Source: a virus. Taken from it: a stretch of 38,099 nucleotides of DNA. Location of the stretch: positions 1-38,099 of IMG/VR virus record IMGVR_UViG_3300032087_001535. One strand, written 5' to 3'. This document shows positions 36,664 to 38,099 of the stretch, in pieces; the first letter of the stretch is position 1, and the number at the start of each line of letters is the position of its first letter. Below the pieces are notes generated by a model that was given only the letters and a program-made list of their open reading frames with translations, was not told where the DNA came from and ran no database searches. The position numbers were made by a program, and so were the translations under genes.

Positions 36664-38099
36664 TGTACTAAAAATAATCTCCTAAATTCTGGATCTTTTA
36701 AAAGTTCTTTATAAGTTTCTTTTGTTAATATTTTTTTTCTTTTTAAATTGTTTAGGTAACTATCAATATCTTTTAAGTCTTGTCTTTTGAGTTCTTCTAT
36801 TATGAACTTAGACCTAAATTTTATTGGAAGACTTTTAATTCTTTTTTCTGTATTAGTAATGCCTAGTGCATCGTTTTCTAATTCGTCTTTAATTTTATCT
36901 AAAACATTTTTATTTATCTTATCTGAATTTTTTGTAAGTTCTTGTGTTAGAACATTCATTCTTTCTTGTAATGGAGCTTCTAATACTTTCTTAGATATCG
37001 TTCTTCCAATTCTTCTGTTAATAGCAGAATCAGATCCTGCGTCTTTTCTTATTCTTTCGAGTATATTTAAAGTTTCTTTGTTTCTAAGTTCTACCTTATT
37101 TTCTGCACTTTCACCTATAAATCTTCTAACAAGGGGCAGGTCTCTTTTTTCTAGTTTTTCTCCTTTATAAAGTTTAGAAACCACAGTAGCTATTTGTTCT
37201 ATTGATCTTCCTGGACCTCCAGTAGCAAGTTCATACAGGTACATAATATTTTCTGGTGATGTGTCTTGCCCATAATTAATTCTTAAAGTGTCAGCTAATG
37301 ACATAGCTAATTCTCCACCATAGGTATTTGCTGTAAAATCAAACACGTTATCTGATGAGTGCATTATATTTTGCCCTAATAATTCAGGTCTTATTGGTCT
37401 GCCAAGACCATCTTCATTCATTGCAAGTTCCCAAATTGGTCTCAATGGGGTAGGAATTGGGCTACCACCTGTAGGATTATAAGCAGATATAGTTTCTTCT
37501 AGAATGTCTGAAACTGCACCAGGAGTTTCTTCAAGGTTAACATCTCCAAAAGATGCTCTAGCTGCTACATCTGCTGCAACTTTAAGAGGAATAACAGGAT
37601 ATGATACAGGCATATTAACGTAATTTAATGTTCCATCTTCGTTTTTGCCATAAACTACAACTAGGTTTTTGTTTAAAATATAATTTCCACCAGTTTGTGT
37701 TTGCAGTTTTTCTCTATAGTTTTCATCAACAGAAGAGTTAAAAAAATGTAGTACAGAGTTTATTCCATAAAGAGAGCCCATTAATAAACCGAATTTTTTT
37801 GGATTTCTTAGTAAACCTCTATATAAAATTCTAGTACCTTGTATAGCAGGGTTTGCAAACAAAAATGTTGCTCTTAATCCTGCACCATATCTTCCTGTTT
37901 TAAGTGGGTCAAAACTTGCATTTCTTGCTGATACTGCAGCTTGTTTTGTTGTATAACCTTTTTCTTTAGCTAATCTATGTTCTTCATTTTTAAGCATTAA
38001 CTCATTTAAGTCTTTATCCATAGAAGTTTTAGCAGCATTAACTAATGGTCCTAATGCTGATTTCATAGCCTCATCATAAGCTGCTTTTATCAAAGGGGC
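36660..38099 (-). CDS. Giant internal/ejection protein, C-terminal part
   Basis: This is the last 479 codons of the gene starting at 2208, open to base 38099 and in frame with base 1 of the window (codons GCC CCT at the edge). Around residues 795-835 of the joined protein the pattern SARNASFDPLKTGRYGAGLR, then ATFLFANPAIQGTRILYRG resembles the LPD38 domain of large polyvalent phage proteins. A hydrophobic segment (KFGLLMGSLYGINSVLHFF) follows. The C-terminal 200 residues are charged and helical. The total of 1215 residues is typical of the largest internal protein of podoviruses. Confidence 0.8.
   Translation of the reverse strand, partial: APLIKAAYDEAMKSALGPLVNAAKTSMDKDLNELMLKNEEHRLAKEKGYTTKQAAVSARNASFDPLKTGRYGAGLRATFLFANPAIQGTRILYRGLLRNPKKFGLLMGSLYGINSVLHFFNSSVDENYREKLQTQTGGNYILNKNLVVVYGKNEDGTLNYVNMPVSYPVIPLKVAADVAARASFGDVNLEETPGAVSDILEETISAYNPTGGSPIPTPLRPIWELAMNEDGLGRPIRPELLGQNIMHSSDNVFDFTANTYGGELAMSLADTLRINYGQDTSPENIMYLYELATGGPGRSIEQIATVVSKLYKGEKLEKRDLPLVRRFIGESAENKVELRNKETLNILERIRKDAGSDSAINRRIGRTISKKVLEAPLQERMNVLTQELTKNSDKINKNVLDKIKDELENDALGITNTEKRIKSLPIKFRSKFIIEELKRQDLKDIDSYLNNLKRKKILTKETYKELLKDPEFRRLFLVQ

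Noticed and set aside
1-38099. T7-type RNA polymerase or DNA polymerase gene
   Set aside because: No ORF is long enough outside the structural genes, and no polymerase motifs were seen in any frame.

Overview
The window reads as a complete or nearly complete genome of a small, AT-rich tailed phage of the podovirus type. The host is probably a marine low-GC alphaproteobacterium of the SAR11 kind. That host guess rests on AT-rich codon use and on small gene families I associate with marine phages, so it is an inference. The genome appears circular or circularly permuted: a giant minus-strand gene is open to base 1 and continues in the same frame from base 38099, giving one protein of 1215 residues. 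I see no integrase, tRNA, insertion sequence or CRISPR array.

The early region (about 22.5-31.7 kb) is organised around a divergent promoter pair near 27.3 kb whose -35 boxes overlap. The leftward early operon (27.27 to 23.05 kb) starts with a recombination module: an annealing-like protein, a YqaJ-type exonuclease and a protein with an SSB-like C-terminal tip. Small unknown genes follow, along with a 101-nt inverted repeat, an iteron-like repeat cluster, an internal promoter and two intrinsic terminators. The rightward early operon (27.47 to 31.67 kb) carries a putative helicase-loader-like protein, several small conserved phage proteins, a DUF1364/YbcO-like HNH protein, a zinc-finger protein resembling lambdoid Q antiterminators, and a DUF6552-like membrane protein. 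No DNA polymerase, primase, helicase or phage RNA polymerase is recognisable, so the phage probably borrows the host replisome and RNA polymerase.

The late region is one long minus-strand operon. It begins at terL (22.36 kb), runs left through two basic proteins, a P22-type portal, a cluster of tiny lysine-rich genes (one with a possible -1 frameshift), scaffold, an SU10/DUF5309-type major capsid protein, head-tail adaptor genes, a large receptor-binding cassette, a P22 gp10-like tail hub and ejection proteins. It crosses the ends of the window into the giant internal protein, then runs through membrane and putative lysis genes, a DUF3310 protein, a zinc-ribbon metallophosphoesterase and finally a terS-like gene at 31.74 kb. 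The two terminase genes are therefore at opposite ends of the late operon. A candidate late promoter lies about 230 bases upstream of terL. It has a perfect TATAAT, no -35 box and two 8-bp direct repeats where an activator or a Q-type protein could bind.

Genes are very tightly packed, with repeated TAATG and ATGA stop/start overlaps. These overlaps reveal at least ten small genes of 17-55 codons and support several corrected start codons.
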